This document shows, piece by piece, positions 25,215-37,700 of a stretch of 64,000 nucleotides of DNA (position 1 is its first letter; each line of letters opens with the position of its first letter). Position numbers and translations under genes: made by a program. The stretch spans positions 4,278,001-4,342,000 of the forward strand of contig NC_064038.1 in assembly GCF_932526225.1 (NCBI RefSeq). The letters are read 5' to 3'. The notes under the pieces were generated by a model. It ran no database searches and was not told the DNA's origin. It saw nothing but the letters and a program-made list of their open reading frames with translations. This DNA is from Nematostella vectensis. Its lineage: Eukaryota; Cnidaria; Anthozoa; Actiniaria; Edwardsiidae.

Positions 25215-28200
25215 TCAAGGTTCCCAGAATGAGTCATCAGCTAGTAGTTTGTCGAGTTGGCTGATTCCACCCGATAATATGTCGCGCTCACTGTCTTTAA
25301 GTTCCGAAGTGTTTAAGCCACCAATAGTTGTCGTGGCAACCAGCCTGGGCCTCCGAGCAGAAAGTTCATGTTTTGTCACATGCGAGAGCTTTCTTGGTGT
25401 GCGGGACAATGTATTGGTGAAGCCTGTGGGAGTAGCGTGGAAGTGTCTGTAGAGGGGTCTATGGGTGGGGTCACTCGAAGAACGTTTGTAAAAGGAAGAC
25501 TTTGGAGTCTTGGGAACTCCTGGAAGGTCTGAAACACAAGCATAAAGAAGTTATAATAACCACGACATGATTAACCATAAGAGCAGATGTTCAAAAGCTC
25601 AAAACAGCTAAAAAAAAAATAAGAGGCATTGACTGTAAGATTCGAGAAAAGTTGGAAATTGGCCCAAAAAACAATTTTTTTGTTAGTTTGACTGAATAAA
25701 GTATATTATATGACCGATCCATTGACCCAATAACTTTTTCTTAAAAAAAATCTTTCTTTCCTGAGACCAATTTTTTCACGCTCAAAATCGAAAAAACAGC
25801 ATTTTTCAAAAATCGTAAAAAAATAAGAAAAACTATAAAACAAACAACATTGGTCCTTGTCACTAACCTTTATATCTACATTCAAAAGCAGCAAGATTTG
25901 GAAGGATTGGACAAAATTTATTTCAATAAATCAATAAAACATTTGGCTTATTATTCTGCAAATCTATAAAGCATACACCTCTGCTCCGTGTCGAGGGCTA
26001 TATCTCGAGTAGTGGGTAGTTTTGTGAAAATCTACCTATATTTCCTGAAAGTCCTAATTATAAGTTTTTTTTTATATAAAAATATCCGCGGGCGACCGTA
26101 ATGTCTTTACAGGAAAACGTCTAAGAAATACCCAAAATTTAACTTTCCGCGAAATTGTATCTGGCATTACAGCGAGTGTTGACTAGACTAAGATTTTCGT
26201 AAAGTCTTAATTAAATAGGGCGATATGTCCCGGTGGCGGATCCAGAATTCTTTGGAGGTGGAAGGTGAGATATTCGCGAACTAGGGGGGAGGGGGTCGGG
26301 GCATAAATATACAAAACAAAGGACGTAGGGGGAAATTGGTGAATTTTAGCTCCCATACATTTTTATCAAAATGTAATGCACCCTGCTAGATCCGCTATTG
26401 ATGCTCAAATTACTTAACTTACGGTAAAATCTATTCAGACTAGGCTTTTTTTAGGTATCTGGGCGGGTGGGTGGGTGGGGGGCTTTGATGCTACCCTCCA
26501 TATCTCTTGAACCGCCTGAGCTATGACCATGAAACTAACCGAAAATGATAACCGGCATGCATAGAATCGTCACGCTCTATTTTGGGTGTGGTAAGATAAA
26601 TATTGACGTTACAATGATGTCATAATTATGGGGCATTAAGCAATCATCTAGCGCACTCACCTTCCACGAGGCTTGCGAGTGTCGACGCCTTGGTATGACA
26701 GGGTCCCGTGTCAGCATCATCATCCTTAGCAGGATAAACAGAATCGGAAGATGATTTCGCTACCTTGGGCTCCAACAGACCCAATTGCTCCACTTCAGTA
26801 TCTGATTTTTCTCCCTGAAGGACGTGATGTTTCTTCTGATGCTTTCGCTTCTTGGAGGAATTCTGACTTTGAGCATCAGCAGCCATTCTATCATTAGAGT
26901 TCTTACTAGATTTGGGTTCTTTGGAAGACTTCGCACTCAAGTCTTGCTGCTTTCTCGAATCAGTATCATCTGTCTTTTTCCTCTTCATTCGACAAGTCCC
27001 AATATGATCTTGTTTGGAGAGCTTTCTTTTCCTGGATTCGCTGAGTTGAGTCAAGACTTTTTCCTTCTCGCTGTTAGTGAAATCGATATCAATCATCTTA
27101 CTCCTTTTTTGTTTGTACTTTTTTCGTCCAGTTTCATTTAAATCTTCATCATAACGCACTTGACTATCACACTTTTTGCCAGCTCCATCTCTACCGGTTT
27201 CACTCGTTTCACCGGTATTAATAGATGGTTTCGGGGATATATGAGTTGAGGAATTCGCTTGTTGGGTCTTAGATGTTACTTGGGTTTCACTTAGCAAACT
27301 ATCCTTATCGGCTGTTTTCATTCCAGATTCTGACAAAACAATTTTTGCTTCTTGCAGCTCTTTATCTTTACGCTTTTTCTTTTTCTTCGACTTTTTCTTA
27401 TGAATTAAATTGCGTGGTTGTTGTTGGTTGACAGGCAGCTTTGGAGTGACTGTTTTTCCCGGGCTTTCGTCACCTTTTCCATTTAATTTCATGTTTGATC
27501 GACTGGGATCTCGTCGCTGCTTGGGATTGTCTTTTGATTCGTAAGAATCTTTCTTATTTTCTAACACATCACTAAATTTCATATTTAACCTTGCGTCCTT
27601 TCCATCTGCAACCTTAGTGACATCTTCATTGCTCTTCTTTGCTTGATGTGTCCGTTCCTTATCAACCTTCTGTTTATCTGTCCCGGCAATGTTTTCCTTC
27701 TTCTTGCTTTGTTCTCTACGTATCGATGGCTCCCCTTCGAGAGTACCGGAGTTTGGATTATCAGCACCATCACCATCCATTATATTTGTATCCTTCTGAA
27801 GGCTACTAGATTTCCCCTTGTGACTTTTCTTTTTCTTCGATTTTCGTTCGGAATCGGCAGCAACAGGTACAGGATAACTATCTTTAGAGAGGTTATATTG
27901 CTTCTTTCCTTGGACATCTCTCACTAGGGTGGGGTCCTGAACATTTTCGTTTGGCGAATTTAACTTTTTTCGATCAATCTCGCAAGAATCTTCACTTTCC
28001 TTGTGGTCTGAATGTTCAACGCCCCTTTTCTCCTTTTTCGACTTTCGCTGTTTCTTCTCACTTTCAGTACACTGGAAGTCTCCACTTTTCCGCTGAGCAG
28101 GAATATCTTCTTCTGTGTGAAAAAGGACCCTGGTTTTCACTCTTTTCTTTGGCTTGACTCTTATTTTACCACTTTCCTCTAATTGAGAAGCTACACTTTG

Positions 28201-31200
28201 GATATAGGTATTCTCCTTTATAAGAAGGTGAGAAGAGTCGTTGGCATTTTTCTGCACATTTTGTTTGTGTTTCCCACATTGAGAGCTCACGGAATCGGAG
28301 TTAACACGAAGTCTTCCTTTATTGGGTATTTCATCATCCATAGACATGTCTCTGGTAGCCTGAACATGGGAAAGGTAATTTTCTCTATTCTTCTGTTTGC
28401 GCGGCTCTTCTTTACTAACAGATAATAAATTCTCTCCGATGATACCTTCACGCAGTTTCGCTTCTTCGGTATTTTGAGCAGCAACAGGATTATCTTTTAA
28501 TGCCGCAGATCGCGGCACGGGTGTCTTGACCGCTTTTCCGTCGTCTTCAGTATCTGTCTTCTCACCTACTGATATCGCAATCTTGTTCTTTTTTGATTTT
28601 TTAGTTCTTTTCTTACTTTCCATTCCCGTATTATCTTGGGGTGCTGATAAGTCCGAAGATGCCGGAACAACTTGAGACTTCGTGGACTCAGAGGTAGGAG
28701 TGTTGACTTTCTTCCCAATAACGGTCTGACTACTTATCAATTCTTCATCTTTCTTTTTCTTGAATTTCTTAAGTCCGACTCCTGTCTCAGCAGATGTGAA
28801 GTTTCTAGAAGATGTAAGCACATCTCGCGATTCATATACCGGTGTGTCGACTTCCTTTTCAACGATTTTCGCGACAGTTTGGTCATCTTTCAATCCTTTA
28901 TTTTTCTTTTTTCTTTTCTTGGATGGCTCAATTTCGACTCCTGTCTCAGCAGATGTGAAGTCTATAGAAGATGTAAGCACATCTCGCGATTCATGTACGG
29001 TTGTGTCGACTTCCTTTCCAGCGTCTCTCGCGACAGTTTGGTCATCCTTTAATCCTTCCTTCTTCTTTTTTCTTTTCTTAGATGGCTCAATATCGAGTCC
29101 TATCTCAGCAGATGTGAAGTCTCTAGAAGATGTAAGCACATCTAGCGGTTCATATAAGGGTTTGTCGACTTCCTTTCCAACGTCTTTCGCGACAGTTTGC
29201 TCATCCTTTAATCCTTCCTTTTTCTTTTTTCTTTTCTTAGATGGTTCAATATCGACTCCTATCTCAGCAGAGGTGAAGTCTCTAGAAGATGTAAGTTCAT
29301 CTCGCGATTCATATACGGGTGTGTCGACTTCCTTTCCAGCGTCTCTCGCGACAGTTTGGGCATCCATTAATCCTTCCTTCTTCATTTTTCTTTTCTTAGA
29401 TGGCTCAATTTCGACTCCTATCTCAGCAGATGTGAAGTCCCCAGAAGATGTAAGCATATCTTGCGATTCGTATACCGGTGTGTCGACTTCCTTTTCAGCG
29501 TCTTTCGCGGCAGTTTGGTCACCTTTTAATCCTTTATTCTTATTCTTATTCATCTCCTTGGACGGCTCAATTTCGACTTCTGTCTCAGCAGATGTGAAGT
29601 CCCCAGATGATGCATGTACATCTCGCGATTCGTATACCGGTGTGTCGACTTCCTTTCCAACGATTTTCGCGACAGTTTGGTCATCTTTCAATCCTTTATT
29701 TTTCTTTTTTCTTTTCTTGGATGGCTCAATTTCGACTCCTGTCTCAGCAGATGTGAAGTCTATAGAAGATGTAAGCACATCTTGCGATTCATATACGGGT
29801 GTGTCGACTTCCTTTCCAGCGTCTCTCGCGACAGTTTGGTCATCCTTTAATCCTTCCTTCTTTTTTTTTCTTTTCTTAGATGGCTCAATATCGAGTCCTA
29901 TCTCAGCAGATGTGAAGTCTCTAGAAGATGTAACAACATCTCGCGATTCATATACGGGTGTGTCGACTTCCTTTCCAGCGTCTCTCGCGACAGTTTGCTC
30001 ATCCTTTAATCCTTCCTTTTTCTTTTTTCTTTTCTTAGATGGCTCAATATTGAGTCCTATCTCAGCAGATGTGAAGTCTCTAGAAGATGTAAGCACATCT
30101 AGCGGTTCATATAAGGGCGTGTCGACTTCCTTTCCAACGTCTCTCGCGACAGTTTGGTCATCCTTTAATCCTTTCTTTTTCTTTTTTCTTTTCTTAGATG
30201 GTTCAATATCGATTCCTATCTCAGCAGAGGTGAAGTCATTAGAAGATGTAAGTTCATCTCGCGATTCATATACGGGTGTGTCGACTTCCTTTCCAGCGTC
30301 TCTCGCGACAGTTTGGTCATCCATTAATCCTTTCTTTTTCTTTTTTCTTTTCTTAGATGGTTCAATATCGATTCCTATCTCAGCAGAGGTGAAGTCATTA
30401 GAAGATGTAAGTTCATCTCGCGATTCATATACGGGTGTGTCGACTTCCTTTCCAGCGTCTCTCGCGACAGTTTGGTCATCCATTAATCCTTCCTTCTTCT
30501 TTTTTCTTTTCTTAGATGGTTCAATATCGACTCCTATCTCAGCAGATGTGAAGTCCCCAGAAGATGTAAGCATATCTTGCGATTCATATACCGATAAGTC
30601 GACTTCCTTTTCAGCGTCTTTCGCGGCAGTTTGGTCACCTTTTAATCCTTTATTCTTATTCTTATTCATCTCCTTGGACGGCTCAATTTCGACTTCTGTC
30701 TCAGCAGATGTGAAGTCCCCAGATGATGCATGTACATCTCGCGATTCGTATGCCGGTGTGTCGACTTCCTTTTCAACGTCTTTCGCGACAGTTTCTTCAC
30801 TTATCAATCCTTCATTTGTGTTTTTCTTCTTGGATATCTCATTGATATTCATATCTGCTGACATCAATTCAGTAGGCACATGTCTATTACCTTTTCCGAT
30901 AGATGGCTCTGTTCCTTCACATTGTGAAATAATTTTCTCTGACAGTGCGGTATAAGAATTCTTTTCCAAAGCCAGGTGCTTCTTCTTACTACATATTTCC
31001 TTCGCGGTTTCCTTTCCTGTCTGCGTCCCCGTATTTTCAACACCAGCACACGGGCTTTTCTTTCCTTCCAGACTATCATCTGGTGTCGGGGGAGTCGTGA
31101 CATTCCTTGGAGGGCTTCTTGCATTATAAGTGCCTTTGTTTTTATAAGACACTTCCTCCCTTATATGAGAGCTTTCTGTTGAATTTTGCAAACACGGAAA

Positions 31201-34200
31201 GTTTGTAGCATTAGGAGCTTCTCCGGTGTCCATTTCACTGTCAGAAATGACAGACTGATCCTCAGATAAGCAATGGTTTTCCCAGACAGAAGGTGTGCAT
31301 ACAGATCTCAGTCTCCCACATTGAATGCGTTTAGATTTTCTTCTACCTTTCGGAAGGCGACTTTTTCTGACCCAGCAATGTAGTCCTGGAGATTTGTCGC
31401 TGTTTCTTTCTGTGCTTTCTTTAGAGTCATCATCCTCAACAGCAGCAGAATGAGAAAGGAGAGTAGAAGCAGACAAAGAGGGAGAGAATGTTGGAGAAAG
31501 GAGAGAAGACGGGGGGTGGATAGCAGTAAGTGCCGGTGCCGCATCTGCGGGCGGTTCCTTGTCCTTGCTGGCTGGATGGTTTATCCCTCGTGTGGTTTCG
31601 CTGGGAGTGCCTTGGCCGGCAGCTAAAACAGAGGAACATGTGTTAAAAAGAAGCCACACATTGAAATTACTTTCTTTAAATATATGTGCTATGACCTGGC
31701 GGGGAGGGGGAGGAAAAGGGGAACACTATGACCTTGTCGACAATACGGGTCAACAGGAATGCATTATTTTTGTTTACTAAGGTCTATAATATACATTACA
31801 GACAAACATCAAGTACGTAGGCTTCGCGTCGGTTTTTGCTCGTGTGGCAAGTGTCTCTGGCTCATATGAATTTGTATACCGACAATTATCGATAATAACG
31901 AATAAAATTGAATATCTAAGTTCTAAGTATGACTCGTTTTTGTGTACTGTGAAAAATCGCAAAAGATTCATATAAATATCGGGGTCAAGGTCCTTGTCAA
32001 ATAATTGTATGCTGCTTCGTGGCCGACGTGAGAAACAATGCGACACAGAAAGATGGAGATCCTGTTACGGCCTGTCTGCAGCAAAACCCGGTAACAACAT
32101 TGTCTTTTTCGTATCCTGAAATTTTGATTGCCCTTCTTTAAACCAGCATACTCAGACAACGACAGTGGTATGATCCACATATTATACGATGCCGCACATT
32201 CACACTCTGAGGGAAATCTAAGCTCCCTTAGACAAGATTTTCTAGCTTGAGGGGTTACATTCGTACCTATTTCCTCGTCGCGACTAGCGAAATCCTTTTC
32301 TTCGATAGTGTAACCCGACTCAGTGTGAGTCACACAGTCCTCGTTGGTGGAGAAGCTGGGGTGTTGAGTTGCGTCTTTAGTAGCTCCGCCTTCATGTCTT
32401 CCTGACGATTTATATTGTTTATCGTTTTCTTTATTTGAGATAGCCTTCTCGAGGTCTGCTGAAGATGAACATGTGCTTCTGGATGAACTACTCATACCGT
32501 CTGATGGTTCCGATAATTTACCATGTTTTGAGACACTCTTCTTAGGTGTCGTTGAGGATGTGCTGCAGGATGAACTGCTACTAGAATCCAGAGGAGCTTG
32601 TGATGATTTATGTTGCTTGTCTACTTTATTCGAGGTAACTTTATCAGGCGTTGTTGAATTTGAAAAACTAATGACATCATCATCAACTCCGATTTTCTTC
32701 ACTGCTCGTGCAACCCTTCTGTATTTAATCTGTTCACTTTGATTCCCTTCCCACTTCTTGTAACCGCTAACATCGCTCCGAGTCATCCTTACAACGCCAT
32801 TTAGGAGAGTTGCTCTAGCAATGTGATTAAACCTTTTATTGCTGCCCTTATGATAGAATACAGAACCGGAACGAATAAACCTGACCGGGGAACAAGCAGG
32901 GAAGGCTAGGTTATCTACCTCTGACTCAGTAACCGAACAGACACTATCCCTATCTTGACGCTTCGCACGTCGTCCTTGGGACGTCGTCCTAACGGGAGTT
33001 TGAACCTCGGGCTCCTTGTATACCTTTTTCTGTTGAGGTATTTGTTTTTGAGATTTAATTCTGAAAGGAGTTTGAGTCCCACGATTGGCGATAACCAGAT
33101 TTTCCTGTTCAAAGCACCCTGGATCTTTTTCTTGGGATGCCGTTTTAACCAGAGTTTGAATCCCACGATTGGCGATAATTAGGTTTTCCTGTTGAACGCA
33201 CCTTGTATCTTGTTCATGGGATGCCGTTTTAACCAGATTTTCCTGTTGAATGCACCCTGGATCTTTTTCTTGGGATGTCGTTCTAACCAGAGTTTGAACC
33301 CCATGATCGTTGGTAACCAGCTTTTCCTGCAGCAGAACGCACCTTGAAGCATTGAGGTCTGTAACTTCTTCGCCGCCGACAGAGTCTATCCTATTTTGTA
33401 AATCAGCCGGTTCATTTCTATTAATGGCAGTTGCAATTTCGTCTATAGATATATTGTCTTGCTGCATGAAATCACATTTGTCTAGCCCAATTTTTACAGG
33501 AGTAGAGGGTCTAGATAACGTTTCCTTATATTGCGATTCCGTAGTCTTTTGGCAACCCAGAAGGGCGCTATGGTCTCGAACCATACCCTCTTGGTCATCT
33601 GAACAATCAGAACGGTGTTTTGTGCCGGTGTCTATCGCACCGAGGCTCTGGCTGTCCTCTGCAGTCATAGATTTCGTGCTTGCGACAGACGGCGAATCAA
33701 ACAACTCAAGAGGTCCCCTATTCTCCGGATCACTGACATAATCTTCATGCGATGAAGCAAGCCAACTAGCAACTTTTGTCACAGATTTTTTTAACCTTTT
33801 TCTGTTTTTTGAATGGGAGCATGCAGAGGACTCCAGCATAGATTTGAACTGTTCAGAGCTTAATACAGCTTCAGATATAGTGCTGCACAAGTCGTCCGGA
33901 GCCCCAGGAGATGTTCGAATGCACCCTAAAACACTCTGTCTGTGTTTCTTCACTGCTCGTTTGAGAATTTTTTCTTCTACTCCAAATCTAATACCTTTAT
34001 CATCCTTTTGCGCTTTTACGGTCAATGTACCCTGATTGACTTTTGAGCTTCTAATATGTTGAGTTTTCCTGTTTATTCCGCCACACGGATTGACAGCTGG
34101 ATTGACAGTTGGTATGGATTCATTTTCTTTCAATACAAATTTTCTTAAAACAAATTTCAAATTAGTTTTTTTCTTGGGCCTTTTAGTATCGTTTTGATTA

Positions 34201-34482
34201 CCCGGTTCATTAGTTTTCAGTTTCCCCTTTTCATTGTTTGGATGTTGTTTGTCATAATCATCAACACTCATGGAAATATCAGTTCTCTTTTGGGCCATAT
34301 TGCAGGGGGTTACCATATTTAAGATAGTGCCCTCCTCCTCGTGAGTCACCGATTCTAAATTAGGTCTTAGTGAAGTATTATCAGCATCATCATTACCATG
34401 GCTTCGGGATATTTGGGCAGTATTCCTTTCTGAAGGGATTGTTTTTTCTTCTTCGACAGAGCTGGATTTTTTGTCATCATGG

Positions 34483-34513
<31 letters not shown>

Positions 34514-36821
34514 TATAAACAATGTTGTCTTCGACATCATCTTCCACAATGACTCGCTTTGTTTTGCGTGAGGATTTTGCTTTGCACAATCCTACAAAAT
34601 CCAATACAAATAATACAAGGTTATTTTAGACTAAATGTATGGAAGCCTTCATAACAGGCCCTTAGGCTGGATGTGTGTTGAGGGGTCTGGTGTGCATATT
34701 TTAAAGCTCCCCATTAACTGTGGTCAATAGAAGCCCCTTTTCCACTTAGCTGTGAAGGGTATTCTCAAGATGCACTCACATTGGCTTGAATTGTGAGCAA
34801 CTGTTTTTGATATCATACTCATCTAATAAAATGGCACAAGATGGCTAGGGATAAACTGCATGCACAGCTACTCCAGTCATGTCATGCTGGTGCAGTGCTG
34901 GTGTGGTGTTATTAGATGAATAAAACCTTGTATCTTCCACTATACCTGAAGTTGCAAATACGGTCTCATGTGTATCTAGCACAGACTCCACGACATAGAG
35001 GCCGGCCAACTCATAGTGCTCCTTGTTCTGCAGGGATGTTATTGAGGTGACATTCCTAAGGTGACAAAGACCAAAATGAACACAAGTTGCAGGGATGTTA
35101 TTGAGGTGACATTCCTAAGGTGACAAAGACCAAAATGAACACAAGTTGCAGGGATGTTATTGAGGTGACATTCCTAAGGCAACAAAGACCCAAATGAACA
35201 CAAATTGCGGAGTTGTCATAGAGGTGTCATCTCTAAGGCAACAAAGACACAAATGAACTCAAGGTGCAGCGATGTCAAAGAGATGCTACATCTAAGGTGA
35301 CAAAGATACAATTGAACATACTGTAAGTTGCAAAGATGTTAAAGATATTCCAGAAACCTGAAGTAAAAAATAAAACCTGACATTTCCCCTATTGTTTGTA
35401 TAGAGAAAATAATGAACAAAAACACCTAGCATCTGTAGCAAAAACACTTAGCATTTGTAGCTGGAGGCCAGTTCCTATTATCGGCCACCTTGTTGACTTC
35501 CCAGAAAAAAGCAACTGATGTGGGGTCCGGCATGTTTAATTGATAGAACCAATATCCATATCAATCAATTTTCTTAAATAAATTAACTACTGTTTTTGCA
35601 ATGGTGAGGAAAAATTGAGGAAAAGGTCAATCTATATCGATCGATTAAGATGGTAAATAAATATTGCTTTCTTCATTAAATTGAAAATAAGATTTTATGC
35701 AATTTTCTTCAGATTTTCTTAGATCTGCTATGTGTTGATATAGAGCTAAAAGTTTATTGTATATGTCAAAATTGCCAAACATTTATTACTTACAGTGGTT
35801 TTTGATTTTTTAGAATCAAAATCTACAGTAAGCACTAAATGTTTGGCAATTTTGCTTTTAGAAATGCATTTTGATTATGAGTGTAATGTAAATCTAAAGT
35901 GGAAAATAATGTTTTTAGAACAATGTTTTTCTCAATGAGTAATTTATCACCGTTTCTAGACCCTGTATGCCTGGTGCACACTAGTGACAACGAAATAATG
36001 ACATGGTTCATGTTCATATGTTCAAGTGTGAATGGTTTGGCATAAAGACATAAGTCTGACATAACGACACGGACATAACGACATAAAAGAAAACAAAACA
36101 AATGGTTTTTCCCTGTCTTTATTATGTCCCTGTTGTTATGCCAGGCTTAATCATAGATGTCAACTCACCTGCTTTAGGCGGGTGTCACAAGATTTTGAAC
36201 CTCATCACAAGCCTAATTTTTGTGAGAATGTTCATACACTCTCTGTATTCACCCGCACTGGCTCTCTTTTTTTCCACATATTTACTGTATTTCACCCGGT
36301 TATACAAGATTTCTGTGCAAGTTGGGTTGACAGCTATGCTTACGAACATGAGAGTGGGCACGCCTATGTCGTTATGTCACTTGTGTGCTCCAGGCAGTAG
36401 ACTCAAGTACCCGTACGTATTTGTTTATGCGGCCTAAATTACACTGGACATAAATCCGCTTCAAACTTCACAAGCAAGCTGACAATGACAGGTTAAAATA
36501 ATAAAGGCTTCGGTGTTTTCAAGAATAAGATTTCCTTTCCGTAATCGGACCAATGATACTGTTAGGAATTTATTAATACCCGGAATTGGGATAGTTTTAT
36601 GTGATTTCTTACCCGTATTCGGGATAAATGTAGCGTGCAACTTTGAGGATTTCTTCTATTAAATCCGATACTGTCTTGTTGGATCCTATGACAACCTGAT
36701 ATCAAGGCAGATAGCATTAGATGTAGCAGTCAAACATGCTTTTCCTTCCCTCAGAACTTACCATGAACTGACGGGAACCGTCTAAAACAACATGAAGTTT
36801 CAAATGCGTATCTGCAGCCAT
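25215..36821 (-). CDS. Unrecognised Lys-rich, repeat-containing nuclear-type protein, 6 exons, ~2617 aa
   Basis: Exons: 36821-36762, 36695-36613, 35055-34946, 34591-32267, 31622-26661, 25528-25215 (TGA); all phases match (7854 nt). Residues 1-~84 look like a compact globular domain (MAADTHLKLHVVLDGSRQFM, NKTVSDLIEEI, YELAGLYVVES), possibly a ubiquitin-like fold. That is only a pattern impression. The rest is low complexity: an Asp run, KR-rich patches such as KKSKKKKKRKDK, Ser-rich stretches, and thirteen 53-residue repeats. The C-terminal 103 residues (TPKSSFYKRSSSDP ... LLADDSFWEP) are less repetitive and may be a second conserved segment. No membrane segment or signal peptide is seen. Many KKRKKKK stretches suggest nuclear or nucleolar location. 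I do not recognise the family. A weak resemblance of the N-terminus to coilin was considered and not accepted. Confidence 0.8.
28760..30860 (-). repeat. Thirteen 159-bp coding repeats (53 aa) in the Lys-rich gene
   Basis: Each unit encodes roughly EVDTPVYESRDVLTSSRDFT then SAEIGLDIEPSKKRKKKK and GLKDDQTVARDAGK. Units vary at VYESR/LYEPL/VYESQ, at LTSS/HASS and in the Lys tract. Groups of units recur in the same order, for example the HASS then MLTSS units, so multi-unit blocks were duplicated. The opposite strand stays open for 731 codons because the repeat is stop-free on both strands. Confidence 0.93.
34477..34516. repeat. ATC/GAT microsatellite coding an Asp run
   Basis: An uninterrupted atc/tca triplet run lies in exon 4 of the Lys-rich gene. 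On the minus strand it encodes about ten consecutive Asp residues, flanked by further acidic sequence. Confidence 0.9.
35029..35340. repeat. 59-bp tandem repeat copying a splice acceptor and exon start, 5 copies
   Basis: The unit gcagggatgttattgaggtg then acattcctaaggtgacaaag then accaaaatgaacacaagtt repeats every 59 bp (attgaggtgac at 35041, 35100, 35159, then diverged copies near 35218 and 35277). The first copy contains the real junction of exon 3 of the Lys-rich gene: minus CACCTTAG followed by GAATGTCACCTCAATAACAT. The others carry the same or mutated decoy acceptors upstream in the intron. Confidence 0.92.
35963..36400. mobile_element. MITE-like element with TIRs, interrupted by another MITE
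   Basis: The left end (tgcctggtgcacactagtga) and the right end (reverse complement tgcctggagcacacaagtga) form imperfect terminal inverted repeats of about 22-30 bp. The flanks read tagac on both sides, a candidate 5-bp target-site duplication. The inside has repeated acataacgacat motifs and no coding capacity. The 36153-36337 element is inserted in its middle. It lies in intron 2 of the Lys-rich gene. Confidence 0.65.
36153..36337. mobile_element. MITE with atagctgtcaac-type TIRs
   Basis: The ends are atagatgtcaactc and gggttgacagctat. The 185-bp body contains aggcgggtgtcacaagattt and catatttactgtatttcacc. The same sequence family occurs at 55671-55928 and, as a half copy on the opposite strand, near 56930-56985. 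This shows dispersal. The apparent ORFs here are non-coding. Confidence 0.75.
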
Positions 36822-37364
36822 TTTGGTTTGAAAGGCACATGGGTTCTTACCGCTGACCACATTGCGTAGGACACAGGAAGACCGTGAACTAATTTATATA
36901 TCACAACACATCTATGATGCTCTGGCTAAAACTCATTGGGTACAACTCACCATTGTTGACAATGAACTTTGTATCAAAGGTGTCAAAGACTATAAGGTAA
37001 TCCCAACTATGTCATCGGCTTTATAAAGGGAAAACCTCCGACTTTCCGTACGTACTACGTATGTGCATAATATCTAGAGCCCACAAAAGTACCGCAAATG
37101 ATCTAACAAATGCCCCCTCTCTAATAATCTTCTCCTATCTAATGAATGACCCCCAAGCTTACAAGTTGGTATTGAACGCCCCTTATCTAACAACCCCCCC
37201 CCCCCCCCCCAGCTCCCAGCTTATAAATAAACGACATAGTGGGTTTGTCTCTTCATCAGTTAGAAACGAATGTTCTTGGGCAGTACTTTCAAATAAATCA
37301 ACAAGTGATCTATGCCCAAATACGCGAACAGTATTCATAAAAGTCAGTCCATATGTTTTCCTGC

Positions 37365-37700
37365 ACTGTATGTACTAGTTTGTGCTCTGTGCTCTGTATG
37401 TACTAGTTTACGTGCTCCGTACGCTAGCATGTGCTCCGTACGCTAGTTTGTGCTAGTTTACTTGCCCCTACGCTAGTTTGTGCTCTGTACGCTAGTTTGT
37501 GCTCTGTACACTGGTTTACGTGCTCCGTACGCTAGTATGTGCTCCGTACGCTAGTTTGTGCTCTATACGCTAGTTTGTGCTCTGTACACTGGTTTACGTG
37601 CTCCGTACGCTAGCATGTGCTCCGTACGCTAGCATGTGCTCCGTACGCTAGTTTGTGCTCCGTACGCTAGTTTGTCCTCTGTACGCTAGCTTACGCAGGA
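37365..37700. repeat. ~19-bp minisatellite (gctccgtacgctagtttgt)
   Basis: Tandem units of gctccgtacgctagtttgt, with variants gctctgtacactggtttacg and gctagcatgt, cover about 330 bp upstream of the Lys-rich gene start. Units contain the short palindrome gtac. The surrounding 36822-38775 interval has a poly-C tract near 37195 and no supported gene. Confidence 0.88.

Noticed and set aside
28760..30955. 731-codon plus-strand ORF opposite the Lys-rich gene
   Set aside because: It is the antisense of thirteen coding repeats. The sense strand has matching splice phases and protein-like composition.
36102..36437. Overlapping ORFs of 111 and 72 codons
   Set aside because: They lie inside two nested MITEs. 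The same peptide pieces recur at 55701 and 56787 because the elements repeat.
34946..36821. Coilin-like N-terminus of the Lys-rich protein
   Set aside because: GLYV and DLIEEI loosely recall coilin, but the LPP-E motif and the C-terminal Tudor-like domain of coilin are absent.
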